Assembly (NCBI GenBank): GCA_017430365.1
Contig: JAFRNC010000001.1
Span: 124,001 to 188,000 of the forward strand
Source of the DNA: Bacteroidales bacterium
Lineage (GTDB): Bacteria; Bacteroidota; Bacteroidia; Bacteroidales; UBA932
Direction of reading: 5' to 3'
Length of the DNA: 64,000 nucleotides
A program made the position numbers and the translations under genes. A model generated the notes under the pieces. The model was not told the DNA's origin. It searched no databases and saw nothing but the letters and a program-made list of their open reading frames with translations. Positions 17,199 through 25,471 of this stretch are shown here, piece by piece (within the stretch, counting starts at the first letter, position 1; each line of letters begins with the position of its first letter).

Positions 17199-18785
17199 AT
17201 GGAAGAGCGTACCCGCAACCGCTTGCTCACCATAGGATGGTGGGTGATTCTGATACTGCTGCTTGTCCTGCTGGTCAGGGTATGGCAGCGGGACAAGCGC
17301 AACGAGGTGAAGATACCCGATACGGACTGGGCCAAGCTGATGCTGGTGCTCCACAGCGTGGACCGCGATTATGTGGATCCCGTAGACCAGCGAGAGGTGA
17401 CCGAGCGTATCCTGCCCGGAATCCTTGCCGAACTTGACCCCCATTCTATCTACCTGCCACCGGTGGAATTGGAACAGTCCGAGGAGGACCTCCAGGGAGG
17501 ATTCGACGGTATCGGCATCCAGTTCAATGTGCCGAATGATACCGCGGTCGTGACCCATGTCATCGCCGGCGGCCCCTCCGAAAGGGCCGGCCTGCAGCCC
17601 GGAGACAGGATAGTGAAGGTGGGGGACCGCGTGATAGCCGGCACCCAGACCCCCCAGGACTCGATGGTCAGGCTCATGAAGGGCCGTCGCGGTTCCAAGG
17701 TGGATATATATGTGAAGCGCGAAGGGGTGAGCGAACCCATCCTGTTCAATATAACGCGCGACGTGATCCCGGTCAACAGCGTCGACGTGGCATTCATGCT
17801 CGATGACACCACGGGTTACATCAAGCTCTCCAAGTTCGCCAGGAGTACCTATCTCGAATTCCTCAAGGCCGCCATGGGCTTGAAGGAGAAGGGAATGAAG
17901 CGGCTGGTATTCGACCTGCGCGACAACAGCGGAGGTTATCTCGACCAGGCGCTGCTGCTATCCAACGAATTCCTGGAGAAGGGTGACCTCATTGTATATA
18001 TGGAAGGGCGCAACCGTCCCCGCAACGACGTCTTCGCCGACGGCAAAGGCGGCTTGCGCGATGTCGAACTGGCGGTCCTGATAAACGAGGCTTCGGCATC
18101 CTCCAGCGAGATATTCGCCGGGGCGATGCAGGACAACGACAGGGCGGAACTCTACGGCCTGCGTTCCTTCGGCAAGGGTCTGGTCCAGGAGCCGCTCTTC
18201 TTCAGCGACGGATCGGGCATACGCCTTACCGTGGCGCGCTACCACACCCCTTCGGGAAGGTGCATCCAGAAGCCGTACGGCGACGATTACGGATATGATC
18301 TCTACGAGCGTTATCTGAGCGGCGAGATGATGAGCGCCGACAGCATAAAGGTGAACGACTCCCTGAAGTTCGAGACCAGGGGAGGCCGTACCGTCTATGG
18401 GGGCGGAGGCATCATCCCCGACGTCTTCGTTCCGCTCGACACTACCAGGTACACCGATTTTTTGGGCAAGTGCAACAAGCAGAGCCTGCAGGTCAAGTAC
18501 GCCAACCTGGTCTCCGACCGCAACCGTGCCGCTCTCAGCCAGATCCGCGACCTTGCTTCTCTCAACCGCTTCCTGGACGGGCAGGGGCTCAAGGACGGTT
18601 TCATCTCCTATGCCGCCTCGCAGGGAGTCCAGGCCACCCCGCAGGAGTGGGAAATATCGGGTGAGACCATCCTGGTGCAGATAAGGGCCCTCATCGGGCG
18701 CAACACCCCGATGAACGACGATGCCTTCTATCCCATATACCTTACGATAGACAATGTGATAAAAGCCGTGATGAAATATGAGTAA
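17199..18785 (+). CDS. C-terminal processing peptidase (S41, PDZ)
   Basis: The 528-residue protein starts with an N-terminal membrane anchor (residues ~10-28). A PDZ domain follows (GIGIQFNVPND to ~GSKVDIYVKREG, residues ~95-180). The S41 protease core comes next, with the DLRDNSGGYLDQA strand, the Ser nucleophile in NEASASSSEIFAG and the general-base Lys in SFGKGLVQ. CtpA/Prc enzymes trim periplasmic or envelope proteins at their C-termini. A ~100-residue C-terminal part lies after the protease core. Length is normal for Bacteroidota CtpA. Confidence 0.95.
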   Translation: MEERTRNRLLTIGWWVILILLLVLLVRVWQRDKRNEVKIPDTDWAKLMLVLHSVDRDYVDPVDQREVTERILPGILAELDPHSIYLPPVELEQSEEDLQGGFDGIGIQFNVPNDTAVVTHVIAGGPSERAGLQPGDRIVKVGDRVIAGTQTPQDSMVRLMKGRRGSKVDIYVKREGVSEPILFNITRDVIPVNSVDVAFMLDDTTGYIKLSKFARSTYLEFLKAAMGLKEKGMKRLVFDLRDNSGGYLDQALLLSNEFLEKGDLIVYMEGRNRPRNDVFADGKGGLRDVELAVLINEASASSSEIFAGAMQDNDRAELYGLRSFGKGLVQEPLFFSDGSGIRLTVARYHTPSGRCIQKPYGDDYGYDLYERYLSGEMMSADSIKVNDSLKFETRGGRTVYGGGGIIPDVFVPLDTTRYTDFLGKCNKQSLQVKYANLVSDRNRAALSQIRDLASLNRFLDGQGLKDGFISYAASQGVQATPQEWEISGETILVQIRALIGRNTPMNDDAFYPIYLTIDNVIKAVMKYE

Positions 18786-18846
18786 AGTGAAACTTTTTTG
18801 GATTTTATCCGTATAATTATTGTTTTCTCGCGTAAAATCTAAAAAA

Positions 18847-19896
18847 ATGAAATTATCTCAATTCGGATTTGAACTTCCCGCCGACCGTATAGCGAAATAC
18901 CCTTCTCCCGAACGTGACGAGTGCCGTCTGATGGTGCTCCACAAGGATACTGGCGAGATCGAACACCGTGTTTTCAAGGATATCATCGAATATGCCGCCC
19001 CCCACGACCTCTTCGTCTTCAACGACGCGAAGGTGTTTCCCGCAAGGATGAGCGGCAACAAGGAGAAGACCGGGGCCGAGATCGACGTCTTCCTGCTCCG
19101 CGAACTGAACCGCGACCAGAGGCTCTGGGACGTCCTGGTCGACCCTGCACGCAAGATACGCATAGGCAATAAACTCTATTTCGGGGAAAACGACAGCCTG
19201 GTGGCCGAGGTGATAGACAATACCACCTCCCGCGGCCGTACCCTCCGTTTCCTCTTCGACGGAACCTACGAAGAGTTCCGGGAAACCCTCTACCAGATGG
19301 GTTCCCTTCCGGTCCCCAAGTGGATACGTCCCCATGCCGAAGAGATTGACAAGGAGCGCTTCCAGACCATTTTCGCCAGCAAGGAGGGGGCTGTGGCCTG
19401 TCCTGCGGCCGGACTGCACTTCAGCAAGATCCTCTTCAAGAAGATGGAGATACGCGATATCGACAGCGCGTTCCTGACCCTCTACATGGGCAACGCCCAC
19501 TTCCACAACGTGGATGTCGAGGACCTCTCCAAGCACAAGATGGATTCCGAGCAGTACTCGATCTCCGAAGAGACTGCCGCCAGCGTCAACGGCGCCAAGG
19601 CGAAGGGCAACAAGATTTTCGCCGTCGGCATAACCGTGGTGCGCGCGCTGGAGACGTATGTGACCACCAAGAAGGAGATCAGGGCATTCGACGGCTGGAC
19701 CAACAAGTTCATCTTCCCGCCCTACCAGTTCTCCATTCCCGACGCCCTCGTCACCAACTTCCATCTGCCTTACAGCACGATGCTTATGACAGCCGCCGCC
19801 TTCGGCGGTTACCGCCAGGTGATGAACGCCTACAAGGTTGCCCTTGAGGAAGGCTACGGCTTCGGCACCTACGGCGACGCGATGCTTATTATCTGA
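18847..19896 (+). CDS. queA: S-adenosylmethionine:tRNA ribosyltransferase-isomerase
   Basis: QueA transfers and isomerises the ribose of SAM onto preQ1 in tRNA to form epoxyqueuosine. From the ATG at 18847 (MKLSQFGFELP) it is 349 residues, the usual length. Diagnostic segments include FVFNDAKVFPARM, the AAGLHFS motif and TNFHLPYSTMLMTAAAFGGY near the end. An in-frame Met 27 nt upstream is not favoured because QueA proteins begin MKL/MKT..FDF-like. Other queuosine genes are not in the window and I see no preQ1 riboswitch upstream. Confidence 0.97.
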   Translation: MKLSQFGFELPADRIAKYPSPERDECRLMVLHKDTGEIEHRVFKDIIEYAAPHDLFVFNDAKVFPARMSGNKEKTGAEIDVFLLRELNRDQRLWDVLVDPARKIRIGNKLYFGENDSLVAEVIDNTTSRGRTLRFLFDGTYEEFRETLYQMGSLPVPKWIRPHAEEIDKERFQTIFASKEGAVACPAAGLHFSKILFKKMEIRDIDSAFLTLYMGNAHFHNVDVEDLSKHKMDSEQYSISEETAASVNGAKAKGNKIFAVGITVVRALETYVTTKKEIRAFDGWTNKFIFPPYQFSIPDALVTNFHLPYSTMLMTAAAFGGYRQVMNAYKVALEEGYGFGTYGDAMLII

Positions 19897-19999
19897 TGCA
19901 GTTTCTGTCAGGGCCGGCGGTACAATCCTGTCCGTGTCCGGCTCTGGAAAATATGGATTCATAAGGCGGGGTGAAATTGCCTTATTGACGGTTGAAACC

Positions 20000-20044
20000 C
20001 GGTCGGACTCCCTATCTTAGCGGAAAAAAGATGGAGTCCGACCG
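20000..20044 (+). promoter_or_regulatory. 12-bp inverted repeat around the dprA -7 box and start codon
   Basis: CGGTCGGACTCC (20000-20011) and its exact complement GGAGTCCGACCG (20033-20044) enclose a TATCTTAG box (20013-20020) and reach into the ATG at 20031. The right arm is coding sequence (codons for ESDR). It could be an operator or a start-masking hairpin; if transcription starts just after the -7 box, the left arm would not be in the mRNA and operator is the better reading. The spacer 19897-20030 shows nothing else. Confidence 0.5.
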
Positions 20045-21137
20045 GCTTTCTTATATGTGTGCCCTAAGCAGGGTTTTCGCCTATAAATGCTCCGTGGGCA
20101 GGCGGCTTCTCGACTCTTTCGGGGACGTCCGTTCCCTTTTCGAGGCCGGGCGGGACGGCCTTTCCGCACGTCTGAGCGGCGGAAGGGAGTATATCGACCG
20201 CCTTTTGGATCCGCAGTTGCTCGATTGGGCGCAGCGGGAGGTTGAATGGGCGGCCGGATACGGCATCGCGCTGCTTCCGCTTGGGGATCCGCGTTACCCA
20301 AGACGTCTGGCAGAATGCGGGGATGCGCCCCTCGTGCTTTACTGCAAGGGAGATGCCGACCTCAACGCTTCCAGGGTGCTGGCTGTCGTCGGAACCCGCA
20401 AGGCTTCCTGGTATGGCAGGGAGGGTTGCCGCCGGATTTTGGAACGGCTTTCAGACCTTGAAATAAAGCCGTTGATAGTCAGCGGGATGGCCCTTGGTAT
20501 CGATGGCGCCGCCCACGAAACTGCTCTCTCTTCGGGGCTGCAGACAGTCGGAGTTCTGCCATGCGGTCTGGACGAGATTTATCCGCGGCAGCACCGCGAA
20601 CTCGCCTGCAGGATACTCGGGGAAGGGGCGCTGGTAACAGACTTTCCCCGCAGGACATCCCCTGTGGCATTCACTTTCCTCCGCCGCAACCGGATAATCG
20701 CCGGGATGTCCGACGCCGTCCTGCTGGCGGAATCGTACCGGAAGGGCGGGGGACTGATCACCGCCTCCCTCGCGGAATCCTACAACAGGGAGGTGTTCGC
20801 TCTCCCGGGACGCCTTACCGACGCTTCGTTTGAAGGTTGCAATCATCTGATAGCGCGGCGCGACGCTATTCTCGCCGAGGATGCGGAGGCCATAGCCCTC
20901 GCGATGGGATGGGAGATGCGGAAAAGCATACGCGGCCGCAGGACCCTGCTGCAGCCCGGCGATCCTCCGAAGAAAAGAGAGTTGCTGCGCCTGCTGGAGA
21001 GCAGTTCGCCGCTCTCGGCCGAGGATGCCGCAAGGCTGACGGGACTGGAAGCGGGCGAGGTCACGGTGCTGCTCCTGGAGCTGGAAATGGAGGGCCGCGC
21101 CGTGGCCGACGGAAACAAATTTTTCCTATCTTTGTAG
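20031..21137 (+). CDS. dprA: DNA-processing protein DprA
   Basis: DprA/Smf loads RecA on incoming single-stranded DNA during transformation. The 368-residue protein has an N-terminal SAM-like part, the Rossmann-type DprA domain with VVGTRKAS (~119-126) and SGMALGIDGAAHE (151-163), the GCNHLIARRDAIL segment, and a C-terminal winged-helix (DprA_WH) with SPLSAEDAARLTG. The ATG at 20031 fits the family start. No other competence genes are near. tatD starts 2 nt after its stop. Confidence 0.95.
   Translation: MESDRLSYMCALSRVFAYKCSVGRRLLDSFGDVRSLFEAGRDGLSARLSGGREYIDRLLDPQLLDWAQREVEWAAGYGIALLPLGDPRYPRRLAECGDAPLVLYCKGDADLNASRVLAVVGTRKASWYGREGCRRILERLSDLEIKPLIVSGMALGIDGAAHETALSSGLQTVGVLPCGLDEIYPRQHRELACRILGEGALVTDFPRRTSPVAFTFLRRNRIIAGMSDAVLLAESYRKGGGLITASLAESYNREVFALPGRLTDASFEGCNHLIARRDAILAEDAEAIALAMGWEMRKSIRGRRTLLQPGDPPKKRELLRLLESSSPLSAEDAARLTGLEAGEVTVLLLELEMEGRAVADGNKFFLSL
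21127..21134 (+). promoter_or_regulatory. Possible -7 box inside the dprA end, 5 nt before tatD
   Basis: TATCTTTG matches TAnnTTTG and precedes the tatD ATG by 5 nt, but it also encodes the last dprA codons, so chance cannot be excluded. Confidence 0.3.
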
Positions 21138-21139
21138 GA

Positions 21140-21907
21140 ATGTTGATCGATACTCACTGTCATTTGTACGACGAGGCTTTCCGGGACGATTTCTCCGATG
21201 TCCTGGAGCGTGCCCGTGAGGCTGGGGTGGAGGCTTTTGTCATGCCCGGCATCGACAGTTCCTGCCACGATGCAATGCTCTCAGCAGCCGACAGGCTGCC
21301 CGGGGTGGCATACCCGTGCATCGGACTCCACCCTACTTCGGTCGATGCATCCTGGGAGAAGGAACTGGATTTCGTCAGGGAGCATTTGTCCGACAGACGT
21401 TTTTACGCCATCGGCGAAATAGGACTCGATGAGTATTGGTCCAAGGAGTTCGTCAAAGAGCAGATCCGCGTGTTTGAAGAGCAGGTCGCACTCGCCTCGG
21501 AAGCCGGCCTTCCGGTGATCATACACCTGCGCGAGGCTACCGACGATTTCTTCCGTGCCCTGGAAGACCTGCGCGGTGTCGGTTTCCGCGGGGTGATGCA
21601 CGCATGGTCGGGGAGCTACGAATCCTACAGGCGTATCCTCTCGCTGGGAGATTTCAAATTCGGCATCGGCGGCGTGGCGACGTACAGGAATGCGGGTGTC
21701 GCCCAGGCACTGGAGAAGATGTCGCTGGGCGACCTGATGCTTGAGACAGACTGCCCGTGGCTTACTCCGGTACCGTTCCGCGGCAGGCGCAACGAACCCT
21801 CCTATATCCGTTTTACGGCTGAAAAAATCGCACAGATCAAGGACATGCCCGTGGACGATGTGGCCTCGGCGACCACCTCGAACGCACGGGAGTTTTTTAA
21901 CCTATAG
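21140..21907 (+). CDS. tatD: TatD family metal-dependent deoxyribonuclease
   Basis: The 255-residue product begins MLIDTHCHLYD, with the metal-binding HxH at residues 6-8. It continues with IGLHPTSV, AIGEIGLDEYW, VIIHLREATDD, a GVMHAWSGS segment and LLETDCPWL-type LMLETDCPWLTP, the full TatD ligand set. TatD enzymes are 3'-5' exonucleases or D-aminoacyl-tRNA deacylase-like hydrolases; exact substrate uncertain. It sits between dprA and ansA in a tight plus-strand run. Confidence 0.95.
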   Translation: MLIDTHCHLYDEAFRDDFSDVLERAREAGVEAFVMPGIDSSCHDAMLSAADRLPGVAYPCIGLHPTSVDASWEKELDFVREHLSDRRFYAIGEIGLDEYWSKEFVKEQIRVFEEQVALASEAGLPVIIHLREATDDFFRALEDLRGVGFRGVMHAWSGSYESYRRILSLGDFKFGIGGVATYRNAGVAQALEKMSLGDLMLETDCPWLTPVPFRGRRNEPSYIRFTAEKIAQIKDMPVDDVASATTSNAREFFNL

Positions 21908-21912
21908 TTTCG

Positions 21913-22947
21913 ATGGAAAGGAAGATATTACTCATTTACACGGGCGGTACGATCGGCATGAAGCAGGATCCCGAGACACTGCTGCTCAAGCCTTTCGATT
22001 TCCGCCAGATCACCAGGGAGGTGCCCGAGCTGAAGAAATTCGGCTATGTTATCGACTCTTTCTCGTTCGACCCGGTTATCGACTCGTCGGACGTAAAGCC
22101 CTCATTCTGGGTGGAGCTTGCGGGAATCATCAAGGACAATTATTCCCTCTATGACGGCTTCGTGGTGCTGCACGGCACCGATACGATGGCCTATTCAGCA
22201 TCGGCTCTCAGTTTCATGCTGGAGAATCTGGAGAAACCGGTCATATTTACCGGGAGCCAGCTCCCCATAGGAATGCTCAGGACCGACGGGAAGGAGAATC
22301 TCATCTCCTCCATCGAGCTGGCGGCGGCACAGGGACCTGACGGCCATCCTAAGGTGAGCGAGGTCTGCATTTATTTTGACAGCCAGCTTTTCCGGGGCAA
22401 CCGTACCACTAAATACAACGCAGAGAATTTCAGGGCTTTCCGTTCGGCCAACTATCCTCCGCTGGCAGAAGTGGGCATCCACATCAAGTTCAACACGGCG
22501 GCCCTCTACCGTCCGCCGGAGTGGGGGCGGCCGCTCATACTGCACACCGATCTCGACACCCGGGTCGCGGTACTCAAGATCTTCCCGGGCATCACCGAGC
22601 CTTTTGTCAGGTCCGTGCTCTCGACGGAGGGGCTGCGCGCCGTGGTTCTCGAGACCTACGGTTCCGGCAACTCGCTTTCGGATCCATGGTTCCTCGGAGC
22701 GCTCGGCGAATTCACCGGATCCGGAGGTGTGATTGTAAACGTCACGCAGTGCCAGGCGGGGATGGTGGACATGGGCGCGTACGCCAACGGAGACATACTC
22801 CGGCAGGCCGGTTTGATCTGCGGGAAGGATGTAACAACTGAAGCGGCTGTTACTAAATTATTTGTTCTCTTGGGTCAATACCCTGATAATAAGGATGTTA
22901 ATAAATTATTCGAAATCGGGGTGAGTGGAGAAATTTCTGAGAAATAA
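21913..22947 (+). CDS. ansA: Type I L-asparaginase
   Basis: This hydrolyses L-asparagine to aspartate and ammonia. At 344 residues it has the first catalytic Thr in YTGGTIGM (T13) and the second in HGTDTMAYSA (T89, D90). GSQLPIGMLRTDGKENL and GSGNS- and Q-rich distal motifs are also present. The lack of a signal peptide points to the cytoplasmic type I enzyme. It starts 5 nt after tatD, so is probably in the same transcript. Confidence 0.95.
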   Translation: MERKILLIYTGGTIGMKQDPETLLLKPFDFRQITREVPELKKFGYVIDSFSFDPVIDSSDVKPSFWVELAGIIKDNYSLYDGFVVLHGTDTMAYSASALSFMLENLEKPVIFTGSQLPIGMLRTDGKENLISSIELAAAQGPDGHPKVSEVCIYFDSQLFRGNRTTKYNAENFRAFRSANYPPLAEVGIHIKFNTAALYRPPEWGRPLILHTDLDTRVAVLKIFPGITEPFVRSVLSTEGLRAVVLETYGSGNSLSDPWFLGALGEFTGSGGVIVNVTQCQAGMVDMGAYANGDILRQAGLICGKDVTTEAAVTKLFVLLGQYPDNKDVNKLFEIGVSGEISEK

Positions 22948-23054
22948 TGATATTTTCCGAAAAAATTATTAAATTGCAAAGAATTTTTGGCGGAAACCAT
23001 ACCGACAAACTATAACTATTTAAATACTGTGTTTAATAATTAATCCAAAAACCT

Positions 23055-23855
23055 ATGAAAAAAATTTTCATGTTTCTGGCAGTGATCGGTCTCCTGACCA
23101 TTTCTGCTGAGTTCCAGAAGACTTTTGCCCAGGACGATCAGGCTGCCCAGGAGCAGACTGAGGCTGTCGCGCAGGCTCAGGACGACGTAGTCGATCCGTT
23201 TGCCGCAGCACCGGATGACAAGCCGATTCACCAGCAGCTGAAGAAGCTGTTCATCGAAGGTGGCGCTACCTTCATGGCATTGGTTCTGTTGTGCCTTATC
23301 CTCGGTCTGGCCATCGCAATCGCGAAGATCATCACGCTGAGTATCGCGCAGAAGAACAACACCAAGCTCCTCAACAAGATCGAGGATTGCCTGCAGAACG
23401 AGGGCGTCGACAAGGCTTACGAGCTCTGCCGCAACACTCCCGGCCCCGTGGCACGCATCTTCACCCAGGGCCTCCTCCGTCTGAAGGATGGCCAGGGCAT
23501 TGAGAAAGCTGAGAAATCGGTCATCGAGTACGGCTCCGTCGAGATGGGTAAACTTGAGAAGGGCCTCTCCTGGATCGGTCTGTTCATCGGTATCGCTCCT
23601 CAGTTGGGCTTCATGGGTACCGTCCTCGGTCTGATTCAGGCCTTCGACGCCATCGAGGTTGCCGGCGATATCAGCCCTGCACTCGTGGCCGGTGGTATGA
23701 AAGTGGCTCTGATCACCACCGTCGGTGGTCTGGTCGTCGCCATCATCCTCCAGTTGTTCTACAACTACATCATCTCCAAGATCGACACGATCGTCGTCGA
23801 TATGGAAGATTCTTCCATCTCCCTCGTCGATATGCTGGTCAAGTACAGCAAATAA
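23055..23855 (+). CDS. exbB: MotA/TolQ/ExbB proton channel protein
   Basis: A 266-residue inner-membrane protein with an N-terminal signal-like helix, a Gln/Asp-rich linker (~25-60) and three further transmembrane helices of the ExbB/TolQ type. The GLSWIGLFIGIAPQLGFMGTVLGLIQAF region (~170-197) is the conserved proton-path helix. It works with the two ExbD proteins downstream to couple proton flow to TonB or Tol action across the periplasm. It begins the four-gene cluster 23055-25411. The 107-nt upstream spacer is AT-rich without a clear -7 box. Confidence 0.93.
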   Translation: MKKIFMFLAVIGLLTISAEFQKTFAQDDQAAQEQTEAVAQAQDDVVDPFAAAPDDKPIHQQLKKLFIEGGATFMALVLLCLILGLAIAIAKIITLSIAQKNNTKLLNKIEDCLQNEGVDKAYELCRNTPGPVARIFTQGLLRLKDGQGIEKAEKSVIEYGSVEMGKLEKGLSWIGLFIGIAPQLGFMGTVLGLIQAFDAIEVAGDISPALVAGGMKVALITTVGGLVVAIILQLFYNYIISKIDTIVVDMEDSSISLVDMLVKYSK

Positions 23856-23885
23856 TTATAACAACTTTCATTCTTCGGATTTGTT

Positions 23886-24326
23886 ATGAAAGAAGCTAAC
23901 GAAAAAAGAGAAACCAGGCCCTGGAAAATTCTGGAGTTGATCCTTTTCGTGGTGTCGCTGGCGCTCTTCTGCGTTGTCTTGGTGAAAAGCCCCAAGACCG
24001 TGGATGATCCCACGCTGAACCCGTTCCTGTATTGGATCTACGCTCTTGTTCTCTTTGCAATCTGCGTCGCCCTGCTCTTCCCGCTGGTGGCCGCATTCAA
24101 GGACAAGAAGAAACTCCTGCGTCTGGTTCTGCTCATCGTTGCCGTCGTCGTGATCGTCGGCGGTGCATGGCTGCTGGCTCCCGGCACGCAGATCGATACC
24201 AATGCGGTTACGTCTCCCGGCGACTTCAAGTTCGCTGATGCGGTGCTTTATGTTACCTATCTCCTCGTCGGCGGTGCCATCGTCACCCTGATCTGGAGCG
24301 CAATCAACAACGCACTCAAAAAATAG
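23886..24326 (+). CDS. Small membrane protein of the ExbB-ExbD cluster
   Basis: The 146-residue protein has four predicted transmembrane segments: ~17-35, ~48-68, ~76-95 and ~118-138. I do not recognise a named domain. Its place between exbB and exbD is typical of Bacteroidota clusters of this type, so I infer an accessory of the energiser complex. It starts 30 nt after exbB and ends 9 nt before exbD. Confidence 0.8.
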   Translation: MKEANEKRETRPWKILELILFVVSLALFCVVLVKSPKTVDDPTLNPFLYWIYALVLFAICVALLFPLVAAFKDKKKLLRLVLLIVAVVVIVGGAWLLAPGTQIDTNAVTSPGDFKFADAVLYVTYLLVGGAIVTLIWSAINNALKK

Positions 24327-24335
24327 TGATTTGGT

Positions 24336-24914
24336 ATGGCTAAGAAAAAGGTTCCTGAAATAAACGGCTCATCTATGGCGGATATTGCGTTCATCGCGCT
24401 GATATTCTTCCTCATGGTGACCACGATGGACAAGGAGGAGGGTATTTCCCGACTCCTCCCTCCTATACCTCCTGAGGATCAGAAGGTGGAGGACCAGAAG
24501 GTCAACCGCAGGAATATCATCCAGGTGAAGATCAATTCCAACGATAGATTGTTGGCCGGCAGTCAACCGATGGATGTCAGCCAGCTGAAAGACAAGATCA
24601 AGGAATTCATGACCAACCCTTACGACGACCCGAACCTTCCTGAAAAAGAGGTCAAGGATATTCCGGGTCTCGGACCGGTTCCCGTTTCCAAGGGTGTCAT
24701 CTCGTTGCAGAATGACCGCGGCACCACGTATCAGGCCTATATCACCGTCCAGAACGAGCTGATCAAGGCCATCAACGAACTCCGCGACGATTTCTCGATG
24801 AAGACATTCGGAAAGAAGTACTCTAAACTCGACGAGGATCAGCAGGGAATGGTCCGCAAGGCTGTCCCTCAGAATATCTCCGAGGCGGAGCCTAAGGATG
24901 TCAGAAAGAAATAG
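24336..24914 (+). CDS. exbD: ExbD/TolR family protein (first copy)
   Basis: The 192-residue product has the ExbD layout: a short cytoplasmic N-terminus, one transmembrane helix with the essential Asp (SSMADIAFIALIFFLMVTT, residues ~10-28) and a periplasmic domain. It is longer than ordinary ExbD (about 140) because of an inserted Pro/Glu-rich stretch after the helix and a C-terminal extension. It pairs with ExbB at 23055. The two unlike ExbD copies in a row are usual in Bacteroidota. Confidence 0.93.
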   Translation: MAKKKVPEINGSSMADIAFIALIFFLMVTTMDKEEGISRLLPPIPPEDQKVEDQKVNRRNIIQVKINSNDRLLAGSQPMDVSQLKDKIKEFMTNPYDDPNLPEKEVKDIPGLGPVPVSKGVISLQNDRGTTYQAYITVQNELIKAINELRDDFSMKTFGKKYSKLDEDQQGMVRKAVPQNISEAEPKDVRKK

Positions 24915-24925
24915 GAGGATTCAGT

Positions 24926-25411
24926 ATGGCAAAATTCATCAAAGAAAACAAAGGCGAACTTCCGCAGATGAATACCTCGTCCCTGCCGGACATCGTGTTC
25001 ATCATCCTGATGTTCTTCATGGTGTGTACTTCAATGCGCCAGATGGAGACGAAGGTTCGCGTCCGCACTCCCCAGGCTTCGGAAATCGCGAAGCTCGAGC
25101 GCAAGGACCTGGCTTCCTATATCTATATCGGCACTCCCTCCAGGCAGTACCAGAAGGAGTACGGTACGGATTCCCGTATTCAGTTGAACGACGTCATCTG
25201 CAAGGACAACAGCGACTTGAGCTCCATCCGCGACTTTATTGCGGCTGAGCGCGAGAAGATGTCCGAGGTCGACCGTCCTTTCATGCAGGTCAACATCAAG
25301 GCTGACCAGGATACCCGCATGGGTATCATCTCCGATGTGAAGCAGGAGCTTCGCCGGTGCTCGGCACTGAAGATCATGTATGGCGCAAGGAAGGGTGGCA
25401 TCACCAAATGA
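24926..25411 (+). CDS. exbD: ExbD/TolR family protein (second copy)
   Basis: A 161-residue ExbD homologue with the same membrane helix and Asp (SSLPDIVFIILMFFMVCTS, residues ~13-31) and a periplasmic domain ending in a strand-helix-strand pattern. It differs clearly from the first copy outside the helix, so heteromeric assembly is possible. It is the last gene of the cluster; a terminator starts 18 nt later. Confidence 0.93.
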   Translation: MAKFIKENKGELPQMNTSSLPDIVFIILMFFMVCTSMRQMETKVRVRTPQASEIAKLERKDLASYIYIGTPSRQYQKEYGTDSRIQLNDVICKDNSDLSSIRDFIAAEREKMSEVDRPFMQVNIKADQDTRMGIISDVKQELRRCSALKIMYGARKGGITK

Positions 25412-25428
25412 CGAACGCTTGATTCATG

Positions 25429-25458
25429 GAAAGGGTGGCTTCGTCCACCCTTTCTTTT
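25429..25458 (+). terminator. Terminator of the ExbB/ExbD operon
   Basis: A perfect 10-bp stem (GAAAGGGTGG / CCACCCTTTC) with loop CTTCGT is followed by CTTTTAT. Confidence 0.9.
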
Positions 25459-25471
25459 ATACTTTAGACCG

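Noticed and set aside
18786..18846. preQ1 riboswitch before queA
   Set aside because: The 61-nt spacer is AT-rich but I could not fold an H-type pseudoknot or find the conserved preQ1 core.
22948..23054. Promoter or terminator between ansA and exbB
   Set aside because: AT-rich sequence with only a weak TTTCCG/CGGAAA pairing and no TAnnTTTG match; nothing could be supported.
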